Assembly: GCA_900540405.1 (NCBI GenBank)
Contig: UQFW01000065.1
Location: 1-5,787 of the forward strand
Reading direction: 5' to 3'
DNA: 5,787 bases
From: Candidatus Avelusimicrobium faecicola
GTDB lineage: Bacteria; Elusimicrobiota; Elusimicrobia; Elusimicrobiales; Elusimicrobiaceae
Part shown: one piece after another, positions 1 to 5,474 of the stretch
Layout: each line of letters opens with the position of its first letter
Position numbering within the stretch: position 1 is the first letter of the stretch
Program-made: the position numbers and the translations under genes
Notes under the pieces: generated by a model
Database searches by the model: none
What the model was told of the DNA's origin: nothing
Seen by the model: only the letters and a program-made list of their open reading frames with translations

Positions 1-229
1 TGCAATGAAAAAAGTAAGGCGGGTTTGGGGCGCCGCCCCAAGAGTAAAAGCAAAAAATTTTATCTAAAAAGCATAAAAATACACACTGTTTAATCGGGCG
101 GCTCGTCGGGGAAATATAAAAATAAGTAAAAATCAATAAAAAATAAAAGGGCGCGGAAAAGTTTTTTAGGAAAAATTATCCTTAAAATATGGGGGCTTTG
201 CCTGCCGTTATTTAATAGGGGTTGTTTTG
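1..229. other. AT-rich non-coding region upstream of the pilin gene
   Basis: I see no supportable gene here. A short perfect hairpin lies at 25-41 (TTGGGGC, loop GCC, GCCCCAA); neither side has a clear T-run, so I do not call it a terminator. A second, imperfect inverted repeat sits at 163-187 (TTTTTAGGA and TCCTTAAAA, one mismatch, 7-nt loop). The rest is A/T-rich, with many A-runs on the plus strand. A 60-codon open frame on the minus strand is AT-driven, begins at a TTG inside the pilin promoter palindrome, and looks spurious. The region is best read as the long 5' flank of the pilin gene, possibly holding the end of a transcript from outside the window. Confidence 0.5.
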
Positions 230-276
230 TTTTTTTTTTTTGATAAATTTTGTTATAAGCAAAATTTATCAAAAAA
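230..276 (+). promoter_or_regulatory. T12 tract plus long inverted repeat over the pilin -10
   Basis: A run of 12 T (230-241) leads into a perfect inverted repeat: GATAAATTTTG at 242-252 and CAAAATTTATC at 260-270, with loop TTATAAG. Counting the flanking T6 (236-241) and A6 (271-276), the dyad reaches 17 bp per arm. The centre holds TATAAG (254-259), a plausible -10 placed so that transcription would start near 266 and leave a leader of about 20 nt. The 12-nt string ending in this -10 matches the tRNA promoter at 4234-4245 in 11 of 12 positions. No good -35 sits at 17 nt; TTGTTT at 227-232 is 21 nt away. A repressor operator over the -10 is an inference. Confidence 0.45.
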
Positions 277-287
277 TGAGGTTTTAC

Positions 288-848
288 ATGAAAAACGCAA
301 ATATAAGCCGTTTAGGCGGCTTTACGCTGATTGAGTTGTTAGTCGTCGTACTCATTATCGGCATTTTGGCCGCTATGGCACTGCCTGAGTATTCTAAGGC
401 GGTGGAACGCTCCCGTATGGCGGAAGCCGTCACACTCATGGACAGCGTTGTTAAATCCCAACGCCGCAAATATATGCAAACCAACCGCTATGCGGAAGAT
501 TTCCGTGGTTTAGATGTTTCCCCCAAGGGGGCAAGTGGGAGAACGTATTTCACCGATGGGGACCCCGAAAATTACGGAGCCGGTGGAAATGGGTTTTCGA
601 TAACGCTACAAGGAGTTGATTATGTACAGGCGACTCGTCGGTTTGATGGAACCCCGTGGTCCCCATCGTTGCGATACCAGTATAACTTGATACGCTATTA
701 TCATGGTGATAATGTCATGTGCAGAAGCAACAGCCTAGTCGGGCAAAAATTATGTGCGGACTTTTGCGGGATTGACTCGCCTACGACTTACTGTTGTAAT
801 AACGGAACGATTGGGCGGTACTGCCTTGGCAGTTATAGCGGATTTTGA
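288..848 (+). CDS. Type IV pilin / type II pseudopilin-like precursor
   Basis: This 186-residue protein has a class III prepilin signal: short leader MKNANISRLGG, processing expected between G11 and F12, then the hydrophobic helix FTLIELLVVVLIIGILAAMALP (12-33) with the conserved Glu at mature position +5 (E16). Known family members are cleaved and N-methylated by a prepilin peptidase and assembled from the inner membrane into a pilus or pseudopilus. After the helix come YSKAVERSRMAEAVTLM and LDVSPKGASG, then a variable C-terminal part with six cysteines (145, 156, 160, 169, 170, 179) that could form disulfides. I chose ATG 288 because TGAGG at 277-281 sits 6 nt before it; in-frame TTG 222 and ATG 276 have no such site and would lengthen the leader. 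No assembly genes are nearby, so pilus versus secretion role is open. It resembles Elusimicrobiota pilin-like proteins. Confidence 0.9.
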   Translation: MKNANISRLGGFTLIELLVVVLIIGILAAMALPEYSKAVERSRMAEAVTLMDSVVKSQRRKYMQTNRYAEDFRGLDVSPKGASGRTYFTDGDPENYGAGGNGFSITLQGVDYVQATRRFDGTPWSPSLRYQYNLIRYYHGDNVMCRSNSLVGQKLCADFCGIDSPTTYCCNNGTIGRYCLGSYSGF

Positions 849-866
849 AAAAAGGCTCTCTGTTTG

Positions 867-919
867 GTTGTAATAACGGAACGCTTGGGCAGGACTGCCT
901 TAACCCCACTGACAACTAA
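867..919 (+). pseudogene. Duplicate remnant of a pilin gene 3' end
   Basis: Bases 867-901 repeat 793-827 of the pilin gene with 32 of 35 identical, including an unbroken 17-nt match (GTTGTAATAACGGAACG). The copy is 74 bp downstream and in a different frame from the pilin. Read in the matching frame it encodes CNNGTLGQDCLNPTDN and a stop at 917-919, compared with CNNGTIGRYCLGSYSGF at the real C-terminus. It has no start or ribosome site of its own. It therefore looks like the surviving tail of another pilin gene, or of an earlier version of this one, left after a deletion or recombination. Calling it a remnant is an inference; the repeat itself is seen directly. Confidence 0.5.
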
Positions 920-968
920 TCTGTCCGCGCTTTGTGCGCGTTATAGCACCGTTTAGCACACTTTTACA

Positions 969-1010
969 CCCCGCCCAAGGCCACGTGCCCAAGCGGGGCA
1001 GTTTTATTTA
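969..1010 (+). terminator. Probable terminator of the pilin transcript
   Basis: An outer stem of CCCCGC (969-974) with GCGGGG (993-998) encloses a smaller GGC/GCC stem, followed by a T-rich run (CAGTTTTATTTA). The T-run lies on the plus-strand side only, so it best serves the pilin transcript. In the other direction no T-run follows, so the end of the minus-strand operon is less clear. A smaller GC hairpin (CGCGC and GCGCG, 926-940) lies just upstream. Confidence 0.55.
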
Positions 1011-1036
1011 TAGGGAAAATTCCCAAACAACCCAGT

Positions 1037-1804
1037 TTATCCGCGGGTTAATTTGGCGCGCAAACGCAGTAAATTTAGTCCACCGCATACGGTATGTAAA
1101 GGCGTTTCCAACCGGGCAGGCAAAAGGTTTGCGCCCCGGCTCCGGCTCAAGCGCACCGCATAGCCTGCGGCGGCTACTTGTTGGTCCAGTTCTTTAGTGG
1201 GCACACTTTGCGGATAAAAAAACGTGTTTACCGTCAGCTGATAGGTATGTTGCAAGCGGTAGCGCGCCTCCCGGGCCTGCGCGGCGGCGGTTTCCTGCGG
1301 CAAAGCGTTTAAGTCCGCATACGTTAAGCCGTGCGAGGCAAAGCTGATTAGCCCGCTTTTTTGCAACTGGGCCAATTCTTCCGCCGTTAACGTGTTTTGC
1401 CAGGGGTCTTTATAGGGGTTCTGCCACGCATTGTATTGGCCGATATAATCCGCACACAAACAAACGCACGCTTTTTGCCCGCGTGCTTTTAATAGCGGAA
1501 ATACCGTTTTATAAAAACTTTCCAGGCCGTATTCAAACACCAGTAAAACCGGCCTCGGCGGCAGTTGCACGCCTTGTTTGGCGGCTAATAAATCTTCCGG
1601 CACAATAGCGGTAAAGCCCCATTTTTGCAGGGCGTTTAGGCGCTTTTCCAACGCTTGCGGGGAAATATAGCCTTTGCCGGAGCCTATTTTGCCAAAGCGC
1701 AAAACGGTTAAAACCGGGCGGCGTTTCTTCCAGAACGGAAAGTAAAGCGCACACCACCCGCCCACGGCGGCAATACCTAAAAAAATCAATGCGTATTTCA
1801 TCAT
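1037..1804 (-). CDS. Degenerate NodB-like deacetylase paralogue (probable pseudoenzyme)
   Basis: This 255-residue protein has an N-terminal membrane anchor (about 4-24) followed by a basic KKRR stop-transfer patch and a NodB-like fold. Lined up with the upstream gene, the match is clear: PVLLVFEYG (85-93) against PVMLTFDDG, FPLLKARGQKA against FPLLKKHQIKA, SHGLTY (157-162) against SHTATH, and FFYPQS (195-200) against FCYPFG. The key residues differ. The two Asp of TFDDG have become Glu-Tyr and the second His of the metal motif has become Tyr; only the first His (H158) remains. Metal-dependent deacetylation is therefore unlikely. A partner, scaffold or carbohydrate-binding role is possible but inferred. 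The gene is intact and follows the active paralogue with a 1-nt TAATG overlap; GGAG about 10 nt before ATG 1804 supports this start, and an ATG one codon later is also possible. Last gene of the operon. Confidence 0.75.
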   Translation of the reverse strand: MMKYALIFLGIAAVGGWCALYFPFWKKRRPVLTVLRFGKIGSGKGYISPQALEKRLNALQKWGFTAIVPEDLLAAKQGVQLPPRPVLLVFEYGLESFYKTVFPLLKARGQKACVCLCADYIGQYNAWQNPYKDPWQNTLTAEELAQLQKSGLISFASHGLTYADLNALPQETAAAQAREARYRLQHTYQLTVNTFFYPQSVPTKELDQQVAAAGYAVRLSRSRGANLLPARLETPLHTVCGGLNLLRLRAKLTRG

Positions 1805-2571
1805 TAAAAACGGCTCCGGCCCCGGGTGACTTGTAAAGTAAAATCAAGCGCGCTTTCCCCACCGCGCGGGAACGCCCGCTTAATGGGTTTATGCGGGTTT
1901 AAGGGCCAGGGGTTTACGCCTTTTTTGGTGCTGAAATCATACACAAATCCGGCTTGCAAAACCAGCGCCCGCACGCGCTTATCAAACGCGCCCGCCCCAA
2001 ACGGATAGCAAAACGCGTCCGGCACAAAACCAAGTTCCTTTTGAATAGTGGCACGGCTTTGGGCCAGTTCGCGGATAATCTCTGCATCGGAAATTTTGCG
2101 CAAGCGTTGGTGCGTGGCGGTGTGGGAGCCAAACTCCACCCAGCCGGAGGCTTGCATTTCCCGCGCTTGTTGCCAGGTAATAAAGCCGGGCGTGCCGATT
2201 TTTTCCGTAATCAAAAAGATGACGGCCTTGATTTGGTGCTTTTTTAAGAGGGGGAATAACGTGGTGTAATTGTCTTGGTGGCCGTCATCAAAAGTAAGCA
2301 TGACCGGGTTTTGGACGGACGGATTTTTCAGCTCCGTAAGCCCGATAGGCGTTTTGCCTAATTTTTTTAATACTTCCAAATGGCTTTCAAACTGTTGCGG
2401 GGTGACGGTAAAGGGGTATTGCCCGTCGGTGGGGGCCGTTATGGCCACATGGTGATACATAAACACCGTAAGCCCTTTTTTGGGGGGGAGCCACCAACAT
2501 AATTTCCGCGCCGGCACATAAAAAGCCGCCGCCAAAAACGGCAGAACCAGTACGCCCAGTAGCCACATCAT
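1804..2571 (-). CDS. Membrane-anchored NodB-type polysaccharide deacetylase
   Basis: This 255-residue protein belongs to the polysaccharide deacetylase (carbohydrate esterase 4-like) family, which removes acetyl groups from N-acetylated sugars by a metal-dependent mechanism. An N-terminal helix (about 2-19) anchors it, with the catalytic part expected outside the cytoplasm. Seen in order: FMYHHV (37-42), typical of the family; TFDDG (93-97), with the base Asp95 and metal ligand Asp96; SHTATH (149-154), with His150 and His154; and FCYPFG (187-192). All core residues are present, so it is probably active. The substrate is unknown; the adjacent glycosyltransferase suggests an envelope glycan. 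A TTG-started frame could begin at 2598, but ATG 2571 overlaps the previous gene's TGA by 4 nt (ATGA), has GGGAG 11 nt upstream, and gives a clean N-terminal anchor, so I chose it. A second ATG follows directly. Confidence 0.88.
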   Translation of the reverse strand: MMWLLGVLVLPFLAAAFYVPARKLCWWLPPKKGLTVFMYHHVAITAPTDGQYPFTVTPQQFESHLEVLKKLGKTPIGLTELKNPSVQNPVMLTFDDGHQDNYTTLFPLLKKHQIKAVIFLITEKIGTPGFITWQQAREMQASGWVEFGSHTATHQRLRKISDAEIIRELAQSRATIQKELGFVPDAFCYPFGAGAFDKRVRALVLQAGFVYDFSTKKGVNPWPLNPHKPIKRAFPRGGESALDFTLQVTRGRSRF

Positions 2572-3329
2572 ACGGAGCGTTTCTCCCACAGAAACCAAAG
2601 TTTCATATATTTAACAAATACATAAAAGGCGGAAAAACTCGCCCAAATAAAGCCGCGTATGCCGTCCAACACGCCCAATTTTAACAGGTAGCGTTTCAAA
2701 AATTCAAACGGAATGGTAATCAGCACGAACGGCAAGGAAAATTTCCGCCCGTTTTTATACATTTGTTCCGCCGCTAAAGAAGTGTAATGGTTTAATTTGC
2801 GGAAATAGGTTTCTATGGAATCGTACGAATAATGGTTAATGGCGTTTTTTAAGTTGCCCACCGTGCCTTTTACTTCCAGCCCCTCGTGTACCAGCCCGCC
2901 CACATAATGCGCGTTTTTGGTGCGCACCAAACGCAGGTGGTGTTCTTTATTTAAGCCGCTGTGGTTCATTTTTTTGCCTAAAAAATAGTTGGAAAACGGA
3001 ATATTAAACCCGCTGTGCGGCGTGTTTTGCACTGTGCGGCGTATTTCCTCTTTCAAGGCGGGGGATAAGGTTTCGTCGGCATCTAAATTAAGGGCCCAAT
3101 CCCCATTTACTTTAGAAAGGGCAAAATTCTTTTGGTTGGCAAAACCGTCAAAATCCCGGCTGAACACAATGGCACCCAATTCGCGGGCGATTTCTTCCGT
3201 GCGGTCTTGGGAGCGGTCATTGACTACAATAACTTCATGCACCAAACCTTTGGTGCTTAAAATACATTTAGCCAGTTTGGCTTCTTCGTTATGGGCAATA
3301 ATAAATAAAGTGATGCGCGGTGTCGTCAT
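2568..3329 (-). CDS. Family 2 glycosyltransferase, WaaE-like
   Basis: This 253-residue protein has a GT-A domain of glycosyltransferase family 2. Seen motifs: ITLFIIAHNEE (6-16) at the start of the nucleotide-binding fold, VIVVNDRSQDRT (33-44), GFANQKNFAL (62-71), the metal-binding DxD in LDADE (D83-A84-D85), and VHEGLEV (147-153). The C-terminus (about 199-245), with hydrophobic stretches and LDGIRGFIWASFSAFYVFVKY-like text, is typical of the WaaE/lipopolysaccharide-core glucosyltransferase subgroup and suggests membrane association. Family members transfer a sugar from a nucleotide donor to a growing envelope glycan; the exact donor and acceptor cannot be read here. ATG 3329 has GAGG 6 nt upstream, the same arrangement as the pilin gene. 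First gene of the three-gene operon; its stop overlaps the next start (ATGA). Confidence 0.9.
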   Translation of the reverse strand: MTTPRITLFIIAHNEEAKLAKCILSTKGLVHEVIVVNDRSQDRTEEIARELGAIVFSRDFDGFANQKNFALSKVNGDWALNLDADETLSPALKEEIRRTVQNTPHSGFNIPFSNYFLGKKMNHSGLNKEHHLRLVRTKNAHYVGGLVHEGLEVKGTVGNLKNAINHYSYDSIETYFRKLNHYTSLAAEQMYKNGRKFSLPFVLITIPFEFLKRYLLKLGVLDGIRGFIWASFSAFYVFVKYMKLWFLWEKRSV

Positions 3330-3346
3330 AAAAAACCTCTTACCCT

Positions 3347-3357
3347 ATTTTATCATA
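3347..3357 (-). promoter_or_regulatory. Possible -10 for the glycosyltransferase operon
   Basis: Read on the minus strand this is TATGATAAAAT, which ends 17 nt before ATG 3329 and contains two overlapping -10-like hexamers (TATGAT, TAAAAT). The leader would be about as short as those proposed for the pilin and TPR genes. I could not find a convincing -35 at 16-18 nt, so this call is weak. Confidence 0.3.
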
Positions 3358-3540
3358 AAAGGCACCCCGCTAAATAGGGAAACCCCCCTGGCAGGGTTTT
3401 GGACCAGAGGGGTTTGGGGGATTAAAACATTTAGGAGGTTGATTACTATACTTTTAGAATACCTGTTTTTTAGTGTTTGCAAAAGGGCCCTTGGGCCCAA
3501 AAAAACATTTTTTTGTACCTAGAAGATTTTGGGCCTTTTG
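3358..3540. other. Divergent intergenic region with inverted repeats
   Basis: No gene is supported between the divergent transcripts. An 11-bp inverted repeat with one mismatch spans 3381-3414 (AACCCCCCTGG and CCAGAGGGGTT, 12-nt loop). Further on, GGGCCC occurs twice two bases apart (3485-3490, 3493-3498), and CAAAAGGGCCC (3480-3490) is nearly complementary to GGGCCTTTTG (3531-3540). GGCCCAAAA (3494-3502) is perfectly complementary to TTTTGGGCC (3527-3535). These pairings exclude one another. An AGGAGG at 3433-3438 is followed by an open frame of about 27 codons without an ATG, GTG or properly spaced TTG, so I do not call a gene. Confidence 0.45.
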
Positions 3541-3543
3541 TTG

Positions 3544-3549
3544 TATAAT
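3544..3549 (+). promoter_or_regulatory. -10 box of the TPR lipoprotein gene
   Basis: A perfect TATAAT, preceded by TTTTGTTG, lies 30 nt before the ATG at 3580 and predicts a leader of about 24 nt. No recognisable -35 sits 16-18 nt upstream. The T-rich TTTTGTT stretch just before the -10 also occurs at the tRNA and pilin promoters. Confidence 0.5.
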
Positions 3550-3579
3550 TTGGTAGGACCTTTTGAAAGGGGGAAAAAT

Positions 3580-4185
3580 ATGACTAAAAAAATTTTACTG
3601 TTTACTTTAATTTGCGCGGGGCTTGCCGCGTGCCAAACCTTGCCCACCGCCAGCGAATATTTAACCCGCGGGGACGGCTTTGTGAAAGACGGCAAAATCC
3701 CGCAGGCGATTAAAGCGTATAATAAAGCCCTGGCTATGAACCCGGATTTGACCGCCGTGTATGCCTCCCGCGGGGCGGCGTACTTTTTCTCCGGGGATTA
3801 TGCCCGCGCACAGGAAGATTTTTTGACCGTAGTGGAAAAGAACCCTTATCAGGCGGACGGATACACGGCGCTAGGCTCCGCTTTGGCGGCGCGGGGGGAT
3901 TATCAAAATGCTATTAAAATGTTTGATATTTCCGTTCGCCTTAATCCGAGCAAGCCGGAAACGTTCTTTTCCCGCGCGGGCGTATTTTTGATGTTGAAAG
4001 AATACGATAAAGCCATTGCGGATTATACGTCCGTCATTTTGTTGGCTCCGGCGGCGGATGTGTATAACGCGCGCGGCGCGGCCTATTTGCAAAAAGGCGA
4101 ACAGGAAAAAGCCCAAAAGGATTTTATCACCGCCAGAAACGGCGCCATGCCGGATAAATTGAACGATTACCGCATGATTGATTAA
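3580..4185 (+). CDS. TPR-repeat lipoprotein
   Basis: This 201-residue protein begins with a lipoprotein signal peptide: basic MTKK, hydrophobic ILLFTLICAGLAA, and lipobox LAAC with the lipid-carrying cysteine at 18. The remainder is almost wholly tetratricopeptide repeats, about five units: roughly 25-56, 57-90, 91-124, 125-158 and 159-188. Repeated A-AY--G-Y--A---F-----NP patterns are visible, for example GDYARAQEDF, GDYQNAIKMF and KEYDKAIADY. Known TPR lipoproteins act as protein-binding scaffolds on the periplasmic face of a membrane, often in pilus or envelope assembly; the partner cannot be inferred here. ATG 3580 has AAGGGGG ending 6 nt upstream and gives the signal peptide directly; an in-frame TTG at 3529 would lie before the -10 box and is rejected. 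The gene appears to stand alone. Confidence 0.9.
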   Translation: MTKKILLFTLICAGLAACQTLPTASEYLTRGDGFVKDGKIPQAIKAYNKALAMNPDLTAVYASRGAAYFFSGDYARAQEDFLTVVEKNPYQADGYTALGSALAARGDYQNAIKMFDISVRLNPSKPETFFSRAGVFLMLKEYDKAIADYTSVILLAPAADVYNARGAAYLQKGEQEKAQKDFITARNGAMPDKLNDYRMID

Positions 4186-4215
4186 CCGCACTCCCCGACG
4201 GAGAAAATAAAAATC

Positions 4216-4245
4216 TTGCACGGGTACTAAAAGTTTTGTTATAAT
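4216..4245 (+). promoter_or_regulatory. Sigma-70-type promoter of the tRNA gene
   Basis: TTGCAC (4216-4221), an 18-nt spacer and a perfect TATAAT (4240-4245) form the best promoter in the window. It lies 16 nt before the first base of the tRNA, as expected for a short 5' leader. It separates the tRNA from the TPR gene upstream. Confidence 0.75.
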
Positions 4246-4261
4246 AATTAAGTCAGATTTA

Positions 4262-4335
4262 GTCACCGTAGCTCAGTTGGTTAGAGCGAGCGTTTCATAA
4301 GCGCTAGGTCGGTGGTTCGAACCCACCCGGTGACA
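4262..4335 (+). tRNA. tRNA with anticodon CAU (elongator Met or Ile2)
   Basis: A complete cloverleaf of 74 nt. The acceptor stem GTCACCG pairs perfectly with CGGTGAC and is followed by discriminator A4335. The D arm is GCTC/GAGC around AGTTGGTTA. The anticodon stem AGCGT/GCGCT (one G-T pair) carries loop TTCATAA, anticodon CAT. The variable loop is AGGTC. The T arm GGTGG/CCACC carries loop TTCGAAC. The 3' CCA is not encoded and must be added. The first pair is G-C and the anticodon stem lacks three G-C pairs, so it is not the initiator. Elongator Met and lysidine-modified Ile2 cannot be separated with confidence from this sequence. Confidence 0.95.
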
Positions 4336-4344
4336 CTTTTATTA

Positions 4345-4370
4345 CCCCCGTTTTTAAGCGGGGGTTTTTT
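4345..4370 (+). terminator. Rho-independent terminator after the tRNA
   Basis: CCCCCG (4345-4350), an 8-nt loop, CGGGGG (4359-4364), then six T (4365-4370). This is a textbook intrinsic terminator starting 10 nt after the tRNA. A second, weaker stem with a bulge follows at 4380-4407 (GGCT...CGGCC and GGCCG-AGCC) without a T-run. Confidence 0.9.
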
Positions 4371-4419
4371 ATTAGGGGCGGCTTGCGCGGCCCAAAAAGG
4401 CCGAGCCCGGTAAAAAGCA

Positions 4420-4448
4420 GTGCAAAAATCAAAAAAATGTATTATATT
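4420..4448 (+). promoter_or_regulatory. Probable promoter of the exported-protein operon
   Basis: GTGCAA (4420-4425), a 17-nt spacer and TATATT (4443-4448) resemble the tRNA promoter's TTGCAC and TATAAT. The leader would be about 20 nt. The surrounding ATTATATTATATATT offers other possible -10 registers. Confidence 0.45.
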
Positions 4449-4474
4449 ATATATTGTACGGAGATTTTTTTATT

Positions 4475-5188
4475 ATGATAAAAAACATACCTACCCTTTG
4501 TGTTGTTTGTGCCTTATTGGCCCCGGCGGCATACGCCCAGTCCACCTGTGAAACCCGCGTGGACCGCAATTTGGATAAATCCACCCAGCAAAAGGTGGAA
4601 TACTGCCTGACCCCGGAGCCGGAAAAAGCACCTAACGAGCCGCGCGTGGTGTATTTTTCGTCTTATTATGTGTCTTCCCCCAAACCTAAAGACAAGGTTA
4701 AAATCCCGCGCTATATTAAGCAGCCCGGCAAAAAATATAAAGAAGAACCCCTTTCCAGAAACCGGGAATATTGGGAAGCCGTTGTGTATCCGCTATTTGA
4801 AAACGACACGCTGTCCTCCCAAGATGAGCGCGACGTAAACGCCGCCGTGTTGGAGCTGTTCCCGGGGTCTACTTTCCAAATGCCGCCCACGGGCAGTGCC
4901 CGCACCATTATTGTTATGCGCCGCAAAGGGGAGCCCGGCCAATACGAGGGCCCCGTCACGGTAAAATACGACGGCAAAGAAGTGACCCTTACGGATAAAG
5001 GCGACGGCACTTTTGAAATACCGGGCACCGAGGCGGAAAACGACGGCGTACCGTTGAGCGGGTATTTTGCGTACGAGGCTTCCCCCAAGGCGGCTAAAAG
5101 AGCGTCCGCCCCGGCGTATCAGCCGTCTGTGCGGTTGGGGTCGTCCGCCGGAAACCCGTATTTCCCGGCTAATCAACAGGCTAAGTAG
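4475..5188 (+). CDS. Exported protein of unknown function
   Basis: I do not recognise this 237-residue protein. It begins with a signal peptide (MIKNIPTLCVVCALLAPAAYA) with a good signal-peptidase-I site, AYA before Q22, so it should be periplasmic or secreted. The mature part has two cysteines (25 and 44) near its start that could pair. A basic Lys/Tyr/Pro-rich segment (70-93, such as SPKPKDKVKIPRY) follows, and then a more regular domain (about 98-203). This domain contains TIIVMRR, VTVKYDGKEVTL and DKGDGTFEIPG, which read like beta strands and turns of an immunoglobulin-like fold. The tail (204-237) is Ala/Pro/Ser-rich and probably disordered. ATG 4475 is chosen because GGAGA lies 10 nt upstream and it starts the signal peptide; the in-frame TTG at 4454 would add seven residues and precede that site. 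The next gene follows after 12 nt, suggesting an operon. Confidence 0.8.
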   Translation: MIKNIPTLCVVCALLAPAAYAQSTCETRVDRNLDKSTQQKVEYCLTPEPEKAPNEPRVVYFSSYYVSSPKPKDKVKIPRYIKQPGKKYKEEPLSRNREYWEAVVYPLFENDTLSSQDERDVNAAVLELFPGSTFQMPPTGSARTIIVMRRKGEPGQYEGPVTVKYDGKEVTLTDKGDGTFEIPGTEAENDGVPLSGYFAYEASPKAAKRASAPAYQPSVRLGSSAGNPYFPANQQAK

Positions 5189-5200
5189 GAGTTTACTTTT

Positions 5201-5473
5201 ATGCACAAATTATTTGCTTACTTAAAAAGACCGTACGAACAGAAAGGTTTTATTATCGGTACGGTGGATACTTGCTTAAAAGCCGTCACGCTTTTTGTGT
5301 GGGGGTATTTGACGGTAGTGCTGTGCGCGTTGTTTTTTAATTCCATGATGTTGGATTATAACCCGATGAATAAGATGTGGTGGTTTTCTTACTGCTTTTT
5401 AATCTTTTTCGGGGCGACGTTGCTGGCGTATATACTCCTCTTTGTCCGCACCTACAACGAAGATGAGGAATAA
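5201..5473 (+). CDS. Small two-helix inner-membrane protein, unknown function
   Basis: This 90-residue protein matches no family I know. It has a basic N-terminus (MHKLFAYLKRPYEQK), two hydrophobic helices (about 26-47, VTLFVWGYLTVVLCALFF region, and 61-83, WFSYCFLIFFGATLLAYILLF), a short loop with DYNPMNK between them, and an acidic end (NEDEE). By the positive-inside rule R83 and the basic N-terminus suggest both ends face the cytoplasm. Its ribosome site AGGAG (5187-5191) overlaps the stop codon of the exported-protein gene and sits 9 nt before ATG 5201, so the two are very likely co-transcribed and perhaps work together. A hairpin element begins right after its stop codon. Confidence 0.75.
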   Translation: MHKLFAYLKRPYEQKGFIIGTVDTCLKAVTLFVWGYLTVVLCALFFNSMMLDYNPMNKMWWFSYCFLIFFGATLLAYILLFVRTYNEDEE

Positions 5474-5474
5474 C

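Noticed and set aside
25..41. Hairpin as a terminator for a gene left of the window
   Set aside because: The stem is only 7 bp with a 3-nt loop and no T-run follows it on the plus strand.
90..272. 60-codon minus-strand open frame in the pilin upstream region
   Set aside because: It is A/T-driven, starts at a TTG inside the promoter palindrome, lacks a ribosome site and resembles no family.
934..1197. 87-codon plus-strand frame in the convergent region
   Set aside because: It crosses the terminator hairpin and most of it lies antisense to the well-supported NodB-like gene.
2569..2598. Earlier TTG start for the deacetylase
   Set aside because: ATG 2571 gives the common ATGA overlap, a fitting ribosome site and a cleaner membrane anchor.
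3433..3522. Small plus-strand leader peptide after AGGAGG
   Set aside because: The only nearby standard start (TTG 3439) touches the AGGAGG without a spacer, and other candidates are ATT or ATA. The frame continues from a shadow of the glycosyltransferase gene.
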